A stretch of 64,000 nt of DNA from Aliiroseovarius sp. PrR006 (GTDB taxonomy: Bacteria; Pseudomonadota; Alphaproteobacteria; Rhodobacterales; Rhodobacteraceae), in the NCBI RefSeq assembly GCF_010500215.1, contig NZ_JAAGOY010000004.1, forward strand, positions 1,116,001 to 1,180,000, written 5' to 3'. Positions 8,005 through 16,475 of the stretch are shown piece after piece (within the stretch, counting starts at the first letter, position 1; each line of letters starts with the position of its first letter). The position numbers and the translations under genes are program-made. The notes beneath the pieces are model-generated. The model worked only from the letters and a program-made list of their open reading frames with translations, was not told the origin of the DNA and searched no databases.

Positions 8005-8403
8005 ATGTTTTCCATCGGTCAGATTTCCACCCGCACCGGGGTGAAAGTGCCAACCATTCGCTATTACGAGCAGATGGGGTTGATCGCTGCGGAAGAGCGC
8101 ACCGAAGGAAACCAACGTCGGTTTTCACAGGACGGCTTAGAGCGGCTTCACTTCATTCGGCACGCCCGCGATCTGGGGCTTTCGATTGATATGATCCGCC
8201 ACCTTCTGACCATCGCGCCCAGCAACCACGCCGAAAGCCACCGGATCGCCGCCGAACATCTGGGCGAAGTGCGTGACCGGATCGCCCGGCTAAAACGGCT
8301 CGAGGCTGAGTTGGTACGGATCAAAGACAGCTGCGACGGCAAGGACGAATGTTCGGTGCTGTCCGCCTTTGGCGATCATTCCCAATGTGCAAGCGGGCAC
8401 TGA
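8005..8403 (+). CDS. MerR-family metal-responsive regulator
   Basis: A 132-residue regulator with the MerR winged helix at residues 1-70 (FSIGQISTRTGVKVPTIRYYE) and a dimerisation helix. The C-terminal loop carries C110, C116, H125, C128 and H132, as in zinc or cadmium sensors, which fits its partner exporter. The exact metal is not certain. GAGGA lies seven bases before the ATG. A TATAAT at 7964-7969 on the plus strand could be its own -10, placing both promoters over the same dyad. Confidence 0.88.
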   Translation: MFSIGQISTRTGVKVPTIRYYEQMGLIAAEERTEGNQRRFSQDGLERLHFIRHARDLGLSIDMIRHLLTIAPSNHAESHRIAAEHLGEVRDRIARLKRLEAELVRIKDSCDGKDECSVLSAFGDHSQCASGH

Positions 8404-8415
8404 GCGTCGGGGCGC

Positions 8416-11208
8416 TTAGTGCGCCTCGGCCCAGTTCATGCCAATGCCTGCGTCCACCACCAATGGCACGTCCAGTTTGATCGCGGGCTCTGCCGCGCCT
8501 TCCATCACGTGACGCACGGTTTCGATGACCTCATCTACGGCGTTTTCCTCGACTTCGAAGATCAGTTCGTCGTGGACTTGTAGCAGCATTTTCGCGGGCA
8601 ATTTCGCGATGGCATCCGGCATACGGATCATCGCGCGACGGATGATGTCAGCCGCGGTGCCCTGAATAGGCGCGTTAATTGCAGCACGTTTGGCAAAGCC
8701 CGCCTGCGGACCTTTCGCGCCGATTTCGGGTGTGTGGATCCGGCGACCAAACAAGGTTTCGACGCGCTTGTGTTCTTTGGCGAACTCAATCGTGGTGTCC
8801 ATGTATGTGCGAATTCCCGGGAAACGCTCGAAATAACGGTCGATGAAGCCCTGCGCTTCGCTGCGTGGAATGCGCAGGTTGCGGGCTAGCCCGAAGCCCG
8901 AGATGCCGTAAATCACACCGAAGTTGATCGCCTTGGCCTGACGGCGGATGTCCGGCGTCATCTCGTCCAGTGGTACATCGAACATCTCGGACGCCGTCAT
9001 GGCGTGAATGTCATGACCATCGCGGAAGGCCTGTTTTAGCGCGTCGATCCCGGCCATATGGGCCAGAATGCGCAGTTCGATCTGGCTATAGTCGAGGCTG
9101 ATCAGCTTGGTGCCTTCGGGGGCAACAAAGGCCTCGCGGATGCGGCGGCCTTCTTCCGAGCGCACGGGGATGTTTTGCAGGTTCGGATCACTGGACGCCA
9201 TGCGACCTGTGTTCGCCCCGGACTGCAGGTAAGACGTATGCACGCGGCCCGTTTCCGGGTGGATGTGATCCTGCAATGCGTCGGTATATGTCGATTTCAG
9301 CTTTTGCAGCTGGCGATAGTCCAGGACCCGCGCGGCGAAGGGATGTTCGGCGGCGAGGTCTTCCAGCACGTCTGCGGGCGTGGACCACTGGCCGGTTTTG
9401 GTCTTCTTACCGCCGGGCAGCTCCATCTCGCCAAACAGGATTTCACCCACTTGGGCGGGGGATTGGACGTTGAAGTCACGCCCTGCGATCTCGTGCAGCT
9501 CGGCCTCATATCCCGCCATTTTCTGGGCGAAGGCGTTGGACATGCGCGACAGCACTTCGCGGTCGACCCTGATGCCGGTCATTTCCATTTGCGCCAGCAC
9601 CGGAACCAGCGGGCGTTCGAGGCGCTCATAGACGCGAGTGACGTGGTTGCTGTGCAGGCGCGGCTTCAGGATCTGCCAGAGGCGCAGCGTGATATCCGCA
9701 TCCTCGGCTGCGTATTTCACCGCGTCTTCAAGCGGAACCCGATCAAAGGTGATCGCGGATTTCCCTGTGCCCAGCAACGACTTGATCGAGATGGGCGTGT
9801 GCGACAGATACACTTCCGACAGTTTGTCCATGCCGTGTCCATGCAAGCCCGCATTCTGGGCGTAGGACATCAGCATTGTATCGTCGATCGGGGCGACATT
9901 GACTCCGTAGCGCGCCAAGATCTTGGCGTCGTATTTCATGTTCTGGCCGATTTTCAGGATCGCCGGATCCTCGAGCATCGGTTTCAGCGCTGCGAGGACC
10001 TGCTCCAATGGCAATTGCCCCTCGGCCAGCTCAGAACCACCAAACAGGTCATCCGCCTGACTGGTCTTGTGGGTGAGTGGGATATAGCAGGCCTCGCCAG
10101 CCTCAACCGCCAACGAAATCCCGACCAGATCGACCAGCATTTCGTTCAGGCCGGTAGTTTCTGTGTCGAAGGCCACATAGCCACGGGCATAGGCTCGGTC
10201 GATCCACGCCGACAGCGCGTCCATGTCTTTGACCCACTCGTATTTCTCGGGGTCGATGGCGGGCATTTCGATGGGCGCAGGCGCATCACCCCCGTCAGGC
10301 TGCGCAATCTCGGGGGCGTCCATCCCCAGCTTGCCAGCCACGCGATTGGTCAGCGTGCGGAACTCCATTTCGGCCAAGAAGTTCAACAGCGTTTCGGGTT
10401 CGGGATCTTTCAGCTCCATATCCTCGAACGTCACGTCCAGATCCATCTGGTCGTCCAGCTTTACCAGCTCGCGGCTGATACGGATCTGGTCGGCTTTCTC
10501 AATCAATGTCTGGCGGCGCTTGGGCTGCTTGATTTCCTCGGCGCGCTCCAGAAGCGTGTCGAGGTCTCCGTATTCGTTGATCAGAAGGGCTGCGGTCTTG
10601 ATGCCGATACCGGGCGCGCCGGGGACGTTATCGACGCTGTCACCAGCCAGCGCCTGCACATCGACGACGCGGTTGGGGCCGACGCCAAATTTCTCTTCCA
10701 CGCCTTCAACGCCAATGCGCTTGTTCTTCATCGGGTCGAGCATTTCGACACCGCCGCCCACAAGCTGCATCAGGTCTTTGTCCGACGACAGGATGGTCAC
10801 GCGACCGCCTGCCTCGTCCGCTTGGCGGGCAAGGGTGGCGATGATGTCGTCGGCCTCAAACCCCTCGACCTCGATACAGGCGATGTTGAAGGCGCGGGTG
10901 GCGTCGCGGGTTAGCGGGAATTGCGGGCGCAGGTCTTCGGGTGCCGGGGGGCGGTTCGCCTTGTACTCGGGATAGATGTCACTGCGGAAAGTCTTGCCAG
11001 AATGGTCAAAGATTACAGCCACATGAGTGGGTGCATCGGCGCCTGCGTTGTCCTCGACGAACTTGAACAGCATGTTGCAAAATCCGGCGACCGCGCCGAT
11101 GGGCAACCCGTCGGATTTACGCGTCAGCGGAGGCAGCGCGTGATAGGCCCGAAAGATAAAGGCCGATCCGTCGACCAGATGCAGATGACAGCCTTTTCCA
11201 AAGCTCAT
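8416..11208 (-). CDS. polA: DNA polymerase I
   Basis: Fills gaps in repair and Okazaki fragment processing. At 930 residues all three domains are present: 5'-3' exonuclease at the N-terminus (HLVDGSAFIFRAYHAL), an intact 3'-5' proofreading site (FDTETTGL near residue 347), and the polymerase domain with DYSQIELRILAH and the QVHDELIFE active-site motif. GGGGGA precedes the ATG. It is separated from the upstream zinc-finger gene by a terminator and ends 12 bp from the convergent merR stop. Confidence 0.97.
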   Translation of the reverse strand: MSFGKGCHLHLVDGSAFIFRAYHALPPLTRKSDGLPIGAVAGFCNMLFKFVEDNAGADAPTHVAVIFDHSGKTFRSDIYPEYKANRPPAPEDLRPQFPLTRDATRAFNIACIEVEGFEADDIIATLARQADEAGGRVTILSSDKDLMQLVGGGVEMLDPMKNKRIGVEGVEEKFGVGPNRVVDVQALAGDSVDNVPGAPGIGIKTAALLINEYGDLDTLLERAEEIKQPKRRQTLIEKADQIRISRELVKLDDQMDLDVTFEDMELKDPEPETLLNFLAEMEFRTLTNRVAGKLGMDAPEIAQPDGGDAPAPIEMPAIDPEKYEWVKDMDALSAWIDRAYARGYVAFDTETTGLNEMLVDLVGISLAVEAGEACYIPLTHKTSQADDLFGGSELAEGQLPLEQVLAALKPMLEDPAILKIGQNMKYDAKILARYGVNVAPIDDTMLMSYAQNAGLHGHGMDKLSEVYLSHTPISIKSLLGTGKSAITFDRVPLEDAVKYAAEDADITLRLWQILKPRLHSNHVTRVYERLERPLVPVLAQMEMTGIRVDREVLSRMSNAFAQKMAGYEAELHEIAGRDFNVQSPAQVGEILFGEMELPGGKKTKTGQWSTPADVLEDLAAEHPFAARVLDYRQLQKLKSTYTDALQDHIHPETGRVHTSYLQSGANTGRMASSDPNLQNIPVRSEEGRRIREAFVAPEGTKLISLDYSQIELRILAHMAGIDALKQAFRDGHDIHAMTASEMFDVPLDEMTPDIRRQAKAINFGVIYGISGFGLARNLRIPRSEAQGFIDRYFERFPGIRTYMDTTIEFAKEHKRVETLFGRRIHTPEIGAKGPQAGFAKRAAINAPIQGTAADIIRRAMIRMPDAIAKLPAKMLLQVHDELIFEVEENAVDEVIETVRHVMEGAAEPAIKLDVPLVVDAGIGMNWAEAH

Positions 11209-11247
11209 TGGATTTCCCCCTGATACGCATGTGACCAGTTAAGACGC

Positions 11248-11276
11248 AAAAGGCCGCGAGGCACCAGCCCGCGGCC
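11248..11276 (-). terminator. Terminator between the zinc-finger gene and polA
   Basis: On the minus strand GGCCGCG and CGCGGCC form a 7-bp stem followed directly by TTTT. It closes the GT14-HIT-zinc-finger transcription unit upstream of polA. Confidence 0.7.
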
Positions 11277-11301
11277 CGGATTTGGTACAGCCCGGTGAAG
11301 A

Positions 11302-11490
11302 TCAGGCGGCTTTGTCGTCGCCCGCATGATCCTTGTGAACAAACTTGCAATCGCAATAGGGGCATTCCACCCAGCCATGCTCGTTCGGGATCTGCAGATA
11401 GACGCGCGGATGGCCCAGCGCGCCCTCGCCGCCGTCGCAAGAGACCTTGTAGCTGTCAACAATCTTGGTTTCAGGAGCCGGTTGGGTCAT
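11302..11490 (-). CDS. Small zinc-finger protein, zf-CHCC family
   Basis: A 62-residue protein with C18, H27, C43 and C46 arranged as the CHCC zinc site of the NDUFS6 family. In mitochondria that subunit belongs to complex I; the short bacterial versions are often encoded apart from nuo genes, as here. ATG at 11490 is preceded by GAGGTG; a longer start at 11508 would overlap that site. It lies 69 bp downstream of the HIT gene on the same strand. Confidence 0.85.
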   Translation of the reverse strand: MTQPAPETKIVDSYKVSCDGGEGALGHPRVYLQIPNEHGWVECPYCDCKFVHKDHAGDDKAA

Positions 11491-11559
11491 GTGAGACACC
11501 TCTGTCATTTGTGTTGGTCTATTTACGCCCCGCGCGGGTGGTGCCGCAAGGGCGAACCG

Positions 11560-11943
11560 TCAATCCGCGCGCGATACCATGCGCCCGATGGGGCGGCCTG
11601 CCAGAATGTGGACATGCAGATGCGGAACCTCTTGTACGCCATGCTCGCCCGCGTTGGAAATCATGCGATATCCGTCGCCCGCATTGCCCGGCTCGACCCC
11701 CAAAAGCGCGCAGACTTTGCCCACGGCGCGGGTGAAACCTACGATTTCTGCATCCGAACCCTCAGCGGCCAAGTGATCGAAGGTCACATATGGACCTTTG
11801 GGAATCACCAGCACATGGTGCGGAGCTTTTGGCATGATGTCCTTGAACGCCAGCGCGTACTCGTCCTCGTACACGGTGTCATTCGGGATCTCGCCACGCA
11901 GGATCTTTGCGAAGATGTTCTGGTCGTCATAGCTGTAGGGCAT
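11560..11943 (-). CDS. HIT-family nucleotide hydrolase (HINT-like)
   Basis: A 127-residue histidine triad protein. The catalytic HxHxH is H108, H110 and H112 in PHLHVHIL, and the N-terminus IFAKILRGEIP is typical of HINT/PKCI proteins, which hydrolyse phosphoramidates and aminoacyl-adenylates. Its start lies 3 bp after the stop of the GT14 gene, so the two are co-transcribed. No functional link between them is obvious. Confidence 0.92.
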   Translation of the reverse strand: MPYSYDDQNIFAKILRGEIPNDTVYEDEYALAFKDIMPKAPHHVLVIPKGPYVTFDHLAAEGSDAEIVGFTRAVGKVCALLGVEPGNAGDGYRMISNAGEHGVQEVPHLHVHILAGRPIGRMVSRAD

Positions 11944-11946
11944 TGG

Positions 11947-13524
11947 TCAGTCCTCAAACAGGTGATTGGTCTGGGCGATCTGAAGCGCCACTTCGGGCTG
12001 GATCGACAAGAATTGCGAGATCGCGAGCGCGTTTTCCGGCACGTCGCGCAGCTCGCTAATACGGTAGTAGTTCTGGAAGCCTGCGTCCCGGATTTTGTCA
12101 CTTTCTCCCATCACATCCGCGCGGATCGTGGGCAAAAGCCGGTCAATTGAAGCTTTGGAAGTGTTCTCGCCCGCAAGCCCGATACGGATGGCATGACCGG
12201 CAAGATAGTCGTCCGTGAAGACGCTTTCGATTTCCAAAAGCCGTGTCGTGCAGCGGTCCGCGAAGAAATCCTGGAACATCTCCATATTCTTCGGATCCAA
12301 GCAGACGACCATGCGATCAGTATTGTAGTACTCGAACAGCATCCGCATCAGCGCCCGACGGTGGCGCGCACGCTTGCCCATCTGTGTCTGAATGCCACCC
12401 AGATCGGGCATGGGGCAGCTGGCTTCGTCGAACAGGTATTCGATGGTCTCGATCCCCGTGACCTCTTTGATCTTGTGGACCAGACGTTTGGCCACATGCC
12501 ATTTCTTGGCTACGACAATCAGAAGCTCGCGCTCGCGGCCCAGACTGGCCTCAGCCTCCCAGAAGCGTGGGGCAAACCGCACGCCGTTTCGGCCCCGACT
12601 GGTCAGGAAACGAAACAGGCTGCGCCCTTCGTTCGAGATCTGGAACTCGACCCCCTTCGCTGCATAGAGATCCCCCAAACGCTGCTTCAGCTCGGCTGCC
12701 TCGGGGCTGATTTTGCGGGCAAACAGGAAATTCTGGCTCAGCAACAAGTCATAGTGGTCGTTATAGAAGGTCACCGGCATCCCATAATCGGTGAACATCA
12801 GGAAGGTCAGCGTACTGGAGCGAATCTCGCTGTCCGGCACCAGATGGCGCACGATGGTCTGAAAGAAGGTCTCGTCCGGGATCCATGTGGTGCGGAAGAA
12901 GCGCATCACGTCTTTGCGTTCCTGGCAGAACTTCATCACCCATTCGACGGTGCGGCGACGCAGACACCACCATTGGCTGCCAATCATCACTTGAATATCG
13001 GCGGGAACTTCGCGTGTCAGACCCAACTTCTTTTGCAACTGGAACGAGGTGTAGAACAGTTTCTTGTGTTTGCGTTCGTTCAGGAAGTGGCGATAGATCA
13101 GCCGCTCTTCCTTCATGCCAGTCTTGATCCAATCGCTTTCGAAGAAATCAAAACTCTCGATATAGTCGACATCCTCGCGGTCCAGAAGCTCATGCGCATA
13201 TTCCGCCGATTTGATCGCCATGCAATCACCCGACAACATGTAGAAATGCGTGGCGCGCGGGAAAGCCTCTAATGCGGCTTCGACAGCATTCAGAGACGCC
13301 TGCACCAAGGACCACTCTCCCCAGCCACATTTGATCCGCTTCTTGGCGAAGGTGACATTGGGGTTGTCCTTCAGCGCATCCTGAATACGTTGAAAATCCT
13401 CCGGGTTTGCACGCGCATCAAAATGGATCGCCATATAGTCGCCCGCCGCCGTCAATTGGCGCGCTTGCGAAATGATGGCATCGGGATCCTTGTGGCACAG
13501 CAAAATGAAGGCGATTTGAGCCAT
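11947..13524 (-). CDS. GT14-type glycosyltransferase with extra C-terminal domain
   Basis: A 525-residue protein. The first 260 residues match the Branch family (core-2/I beta-1,6-N-acetylglucosaminyltransferase): an IAFILLCHKDP opening, HFDARAN, a WGEWSLVQASLNA stretch, HFYMLSGDCMAIKS and PDETFFQTI. The remaining half is a separate domain that resembles a Roseobacter-restricted uncharacterised domain; I cannot assign a role. No signal peptide or membrane helix is seen, so it probably works on the cytoplasmic side. It faces a sulfotransferase across a 149-bp AT-rich gap, suggesting a shared glycan pathway (inference). Confidence 0.82.
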   Translation of the reverse strand: MAQIAFILLCHKDPDAIISQARQLTAAGDYMAIHFDARANPEDFQRIQDALKDNPNVTFAKKRIKCGWGEWSLVQASLNAVEAALEAFPRATHFYMLSGDCMAIKSAEYAHELLDREDVDYIESFDFFESDWIKTGMKEERLIYRHFLNERKHKKLFYTSFQLQKKLGLTREVPADIQVMIGSQWWCLRRRTVEWVMKFCQERKDVMRFFRTTWIPDETFFQTIVRHLVPDSEIRSSTLTFLMFTDYGMPVTFYNDHYDLLLSQNFLFARKISPEAAELKQRLGDLYAAKGVEFQISNEGRSLFRFLTSRGRNGVRFAPRFWEAEASLGRERELLIVVAKKWHVAKRLVHKIKEVTGIETIEYLFDEASCPMPDLGGIQTQMGKRARHRRALMRMLFEYYNTDRMVVCLDPKNMEMFQDFFADRCTTRLLEIESVFTDDYLAGHAIRIGLAGENTSKASIDRLLPTIRADVMGESDKIRDAGFQNYYRISELRDVPENALAISQFLSIQPEVALQIAQTNHLFED

Positions 13525-13673
13525 GTAACGTTATAAGCCTTTGGAACACACTATGATCTGACTTAAATAGCGTGAACATCTGTCAGAAAAACAGAGATTC
13601 TTTACTTTTTTCATCATTCTGTTCACAAACAAAACTACAGCGCGAACCAAGTATTTAGAAGACGAGGTATTTT

Positions 13674-14492
13674 ATGGGGTTTCCCGGCACCTGGATGACC
13701 GAAAGCGAAAGTGTAGTGTATCGCGTGGTCCCCAAATGCGCCTGTTCGACCATCGGACAAATCTTGTTCTATTCCGATCATGGCGAATTCTTTGACGGCG
13801 ATATTCACGACAGCAAAGACCGGATGCACAAATGGGCACAAGACTATTCGCAGCCAAAGATCGAAGCGAATGTGCGCAATCACCAGAGTTATGCTTTTAC
13901 CTGTGTGCGCAACCCCTACACGCGGATCCTGTCCAGCTTCTTTGACAAGATCTGTGGCATCCAACGCAATGGAAAGCGCTATCGCGGCAATCTGGTGCCA
14001 CTTCTGATCCAGAAATACGGGATCGAGGTCGGAGACCCAGACACCGGGTTCGAGTTTGACCAGATCCAAAGCTTCCGCCGTTTCCTACTGTTTGCCCGCG
14101 ACACCATCCGCTGGCGCAAACCAATGGACCCGGACATTCACTGGTCCGCCATGTCGGGCCACGTCTCGACCTTCATTGTCAACGGCGGGCGCTACGACAA
14201 CATTTTCTGGACCGAGAAATTCAACGACGGCATGCAATCCGTTCTGGACGCGATCGAGACCCCGCATGCGGTCGATCTGGTCGATATCCCGCGTTTCAAC
14301 GAAAGCGAAGGGCACGGCCCCAAGCGCGCCCATCCCGTCGAGGATTATTTCGACGATCTGTCGATGCATCTTGTCTATGAGATCTTCAAGAAGGACTTCG
14401 CGTTGTTTAAGTACGACTTCGAAAATCCCGGGAACAAAATGCCCATCGGCGAGATTGATCTGGACGAAGTCCACGCCAAACTGGGCGAGTAA
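13674..14492 (+). CDS. Sulfotransferase family 2 protein
   Basis: A 272-residue PAPS-dependent sulfotransferase, probably acting on a carbohydrate. The 5'-phosphosulfate loop is VPKCACSTI (P20 to I27) and the 3'-phosphate site is VRNPYTRILSSF (R79, S87). No signal peptide or membrane anchor is visible, unlike the Golgi enzymes of animals. GAGG lies eight bases before the ATG. It is divergent from the GT14 gene; together they could make and sulfate a surface glycan, but no export or polymerisation genes are near. Confidence 0.85.
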   Translation: MGFPGTWMTESESVVYRVVPKCACSTIGQILFYSDHGEFFDGDIHDSKDRMHKWAQDYSQPKIEANVRNHQSYAFTCVRNPYTRILSSFFDKICGIQRNGKRYRGNLVPLLIQKYGIEVGDPDTGFEFDQIQSFRRFLLFARDTIRWRKPMDPDIHWSAMSGHVSTFIVNGGRYDNIFWTEKFNDGMQSVLDAIETPHAVDLVDIPRFNESEGHGPKRAHPVEDYFDDLSMHLVYEIFKKDFALFKYDFENPGNKMPIGEIDLDEVHAKLGE

Positions 14493-14778
14493 ATACGAGT
14501 TCTGGGCCAATTTCCAATTTTAGAATCCAATCTGGATGCTCGCCAAGCTTCGAGATCACCGCGGCTCTCACAACCGACGCGAGCCCCAAAAAGCCTCAAA
14601 CACTGTTGCAAAACTCAAACAAGCCACGTTTACCCTTAGTTAACTTTGGACAAAGCCGATTGCATTCACTACGTTGAGTTTTAGGTATTTAGTAAAACAT
14701 CATCTAGAGCATTGTTTTTCTGGAATTAATCTGGTGGAAAGACTGATTTTTTCCACCAATGGGGAAGGGAGTGATACA
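14493..14778. other. 286-bp AT-rich intergenic region with leader hairpin
   Basis: No gene is supported here. The second half is clearly AT-rich and holds the promoter region of the outer membrane gene. A 9-bp hairpin (TGGTGGAAA at 14732-14740, TTTCCACCA at 14750-14758) ends 8 bases before the Shine-Dalgarno of that gene and may stabilise or regulate its mRNA. Confidence 0.6.
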
Positions 14779-15351
14779 ATGAAAGCTATTCTTTATTCGT
14801 CTTTGATCGCATTGACCGCTGGAGCAGCGGCTGCACAAGACTGGTCAGGTCCATATGCGGGTATTCAGGCTGGTGTGAACAACAATGGTTCTTGGGAGCA
14901 TTTTTTCACCGGCGACACGGTGCCATTCAATACTGGCGACTATGATACCGGCTCAAGCTACGGTGGTTTTGCCGGAGTTAACTTCCAGTCTGGCTCTTTG
15001 GTTTATGGTGGCGAGATCGCATTCACGAAGAATGATTTCCGTTTCGCAACCTATCCTGATGAAGGTATCGACAACGCACTTCGAGTTTCCGGTCGTGCCG
15101 GCTATGCCTTTGGCAATTCCTTGGCTTATGCCCATGTAGGGTTCGCTCGAACCGGCTATATGGTTCCGGACCCAACCTACAATCTTACCGGCGTCGCGTA
15201 TGGTGTGGGAATCGACCACATGTTCACCGACAAGATTTTCGGTGGCGCTGCAGTGACATTTTGGGACGTCAGCGGCCCCCTCCATGGCGGTACGGTCGAC
15301 ACCGAACACAACTGGACCACAATCGATTTGCGGATAGGCTATAAGTTCTAG
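14779..15351 (+). CDS. Outer membrane beta-barrel protein
   Basis: A 190-residue protein with a signal peptide ending near residue 19 (AAAAQ) and a mature part of alternating aromatic and polar residues ending in RIGYKF, whose terminal Phe is the recognition signal for outer membrane assembly. The DWSGPYAGIQAG start is typical of the OmpA-like/Omp25 porin group of alphaproteobacteria, which form 8-stranded barrels. GGGAG precedes the ATG at 14779. It is monocistronic, with a long AT-rich leader upstream. Confidence 0.88.
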   Translation: MKAILYSSLIALTAGAAAAQDWSGPYAGIQAGVNNNGSWEHFFTGDTVPFNTGDYDTGSSYGGFAGVNFQSGSLVYGGEIAFTKNDFRFATYPDEGIDNALRVSGRAGYAFGNSLAYAHVGFARTGYMVPDPTYNLTGVAYGVGIDHMFTDKIFGGAAVTFWDVSGPLHGGTVDTEHNWTTIDLRIGYKF

Positions 15352-15631
15352 CCCACACTTTGAAAAAGGCGATGGCAGGTAGTTCTCTTTCACTTGGCAT
15401 CGCCCTCAGTCTAACAACTGGCCTCGCTCGAAAATCGCATGGACAGTTTTTAAGCTTCTTCACTTTTCGCTGAAGTACAATCCCATGCGGTCCTTCCTCA
15501 AAATCACGACCTTTGCTCCCCCTGACGCATATTAGGCTCAATGAATCTTTCGGCGCTTGCGTTAAGACCCCTTCAATCTCGGGCCAACCCGCTCCATAAA
15601 TACCCGAAACCAAATGTTGATAGGGCAAATC

Positions 15632-16048
15632 ATGAAAGCGCGCGTAAAATGGGCCGAGGCCCGCACCTTTATTGGCACCTCTGGCACGGGCCATAACATT
15701 GTTCTGGGCACGGGCCATGACGGCGCGGGAACCCCCGGCCCCAGCCCGATGGAGCTGCTCTTGATCGGAACCGCGGGCTGTTCAGCCTACGACGTTGTGT
15801 CGATCCTGCAAAAACAGCGCCAGCGCATTGAGGATGTCGATGTAGAAGTCGATGCCGAGCGGGCCGAAACCGACCCCAAGGTCTTCACCAAGATCCACCT
15901 GCATTTCATCGTCAAAGGGCGCGGGGTCAGCGCGGACAAGGTAGAGCGCGCAATTTCACTGTCGGTGGACAAGTACTGTTCGGCCTCGGCGATGATGGCC
16001 GCCTTGGCGAACGTCACCCACGATTTCGAGGTCGTGGACACCGATTAA
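15632..16048 (+). CDS. OsmC/Ohr-family protein
   Basis: A 138-residue peroxide-detoxifying fold protein. The two redox cysteines of the family are C50 (GTAGCSAYDV) and C116 (VDKYCSAS). The sequence is closer to the YhfA branch than to classical Ohr, so the substrate may not be an organic hydroperoxide. The start at 15632 gives the usual family length. The 280 bp upstream (15352-15631) hold no supported gene, only a weak stem (15368-15404) that may end the preceding transcript. Its stop overlaps the convergent lipoprotein stop. Confidence 0.88.
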   Translation: MKARVKWAEARTFIGTSGTGHNIVLGTGHDGAGTPGPSPMELLLIGTAGCSAYDVVSILQKQRQRIEDVDVEVDAERAETDPKVFTKIHLHFIVKGRGVSADKVERAISLSVDKYCSASAMMAALANVTHDFEVVDTD

Positions 16049-16278
16049 CTGCCCTGAACGATCACCTTGCGAGTGCTGTCAATGCATTCCTCGCCACGTC
16101 TTTCTAGCTCAGCATAAATGGCTCGCTGCTCCGATGGCGTTGAAATGTACTCAGAGCTATCAAGGATGCGGCACAGAAAGCCGGTAGGCATATCGGCTGT
16201 TGTCTCACTGTTAATTGGGCCTGTGCAAGCAGTTGCCAACAATGGTGCCGCGATAAGGGTAAAGTGAATTGCTTTCAA
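16045..16278 (-). CDS. Small putative lipoprotein with TTG start
   Basis: A 77-residue protein. The frame stays open to an ATG at 16332, but the best start is TTG at 16278: AGGAG lies eight bases upstream and the product then opens with a clean lipoprotein signal, (M)KAIHFTLIAAPLLATAC, with Cys18 lipidated. The mature part contains two further cysteines and no known motif. Its stop overlaps the osmC-like stop. Function unknown. Confidence 0.7.
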   Translation of the reverse strand: MKAIHFTLIAAPLLATACTGPINSETTADMPTGFLCRILDSSEYISTPSEQRAIYAELERRGEECIDSTRKVIVQGS

Positions 16279-16342
16279 TGGTGATACTCCTCTAGTGCAG
16301 GCAGGGATATCGCCCATAGCGAGAAATAACAATGAAAAATCA

Positions 16343-16366
16343 GCCGCCTAATCTAGGCGGCTTTTT
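16343..16366. terminator. Strong stem-loop terminator
   Basis: GCCGCCTA and TAGGCGGC form a perfect 8-bp stem with a 3-base loop, followed by TTTTT on the plus strand. No plus-strand gene ends immediately before it, so it may catch readthrough from the OsmC-like gene. Confidence 0.75.
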
Positions 16367-16400
16367 CAGTAGAGAAACCTCAAATTTCTGATCAAATCTG

Positions 16401-16434
16401 GTCGAACGGGTCGAGGATTCTCGACACGTTCGAC
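16401..16434. repeat. Nested inverted repeat of unknown role
   Basis: GTCGAACG (16401-16408) pairs with CGTTCGAC (16427-16434), and inside it TCGAG (16411-16415) pairs with CTCGA (16420-16424). No T tract follows. It sits between two terminators in a gene-free stretch. Confidence 0.6.
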
Positions 16435-16443
16435 GACTTAAAG

Positions 16444-16471
16444 AAAGCCCAGATCGCAGGATCCGGGCTTT
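16444..16471 (-). terminator. Terminator of the nth-pfkB operon
   Basis: On the minus strand AAAGCCC and GGGCTTT pair, with an inner GATC/GATC extension, and TTTCTTT follows, starting 5 bases after the kinase stop codon. Confidence 0.75.
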
Positions 16472-16475
16472 TTCA

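Noticed and set aside
9058-10914. 618-codon open frame opposite polA
   Set aside because: It is a frame shadow of high-GC coding DNA; polA is complete with all motifs, and the antisense product has no recognisable domain or start site.
16333-16475. Possible tRNA or structured RNA gene
   Set aside because: The stems do not form a cloverleaf and no anticodon arm or T-loop sequence is present; terminators explain two of the three hairpins.
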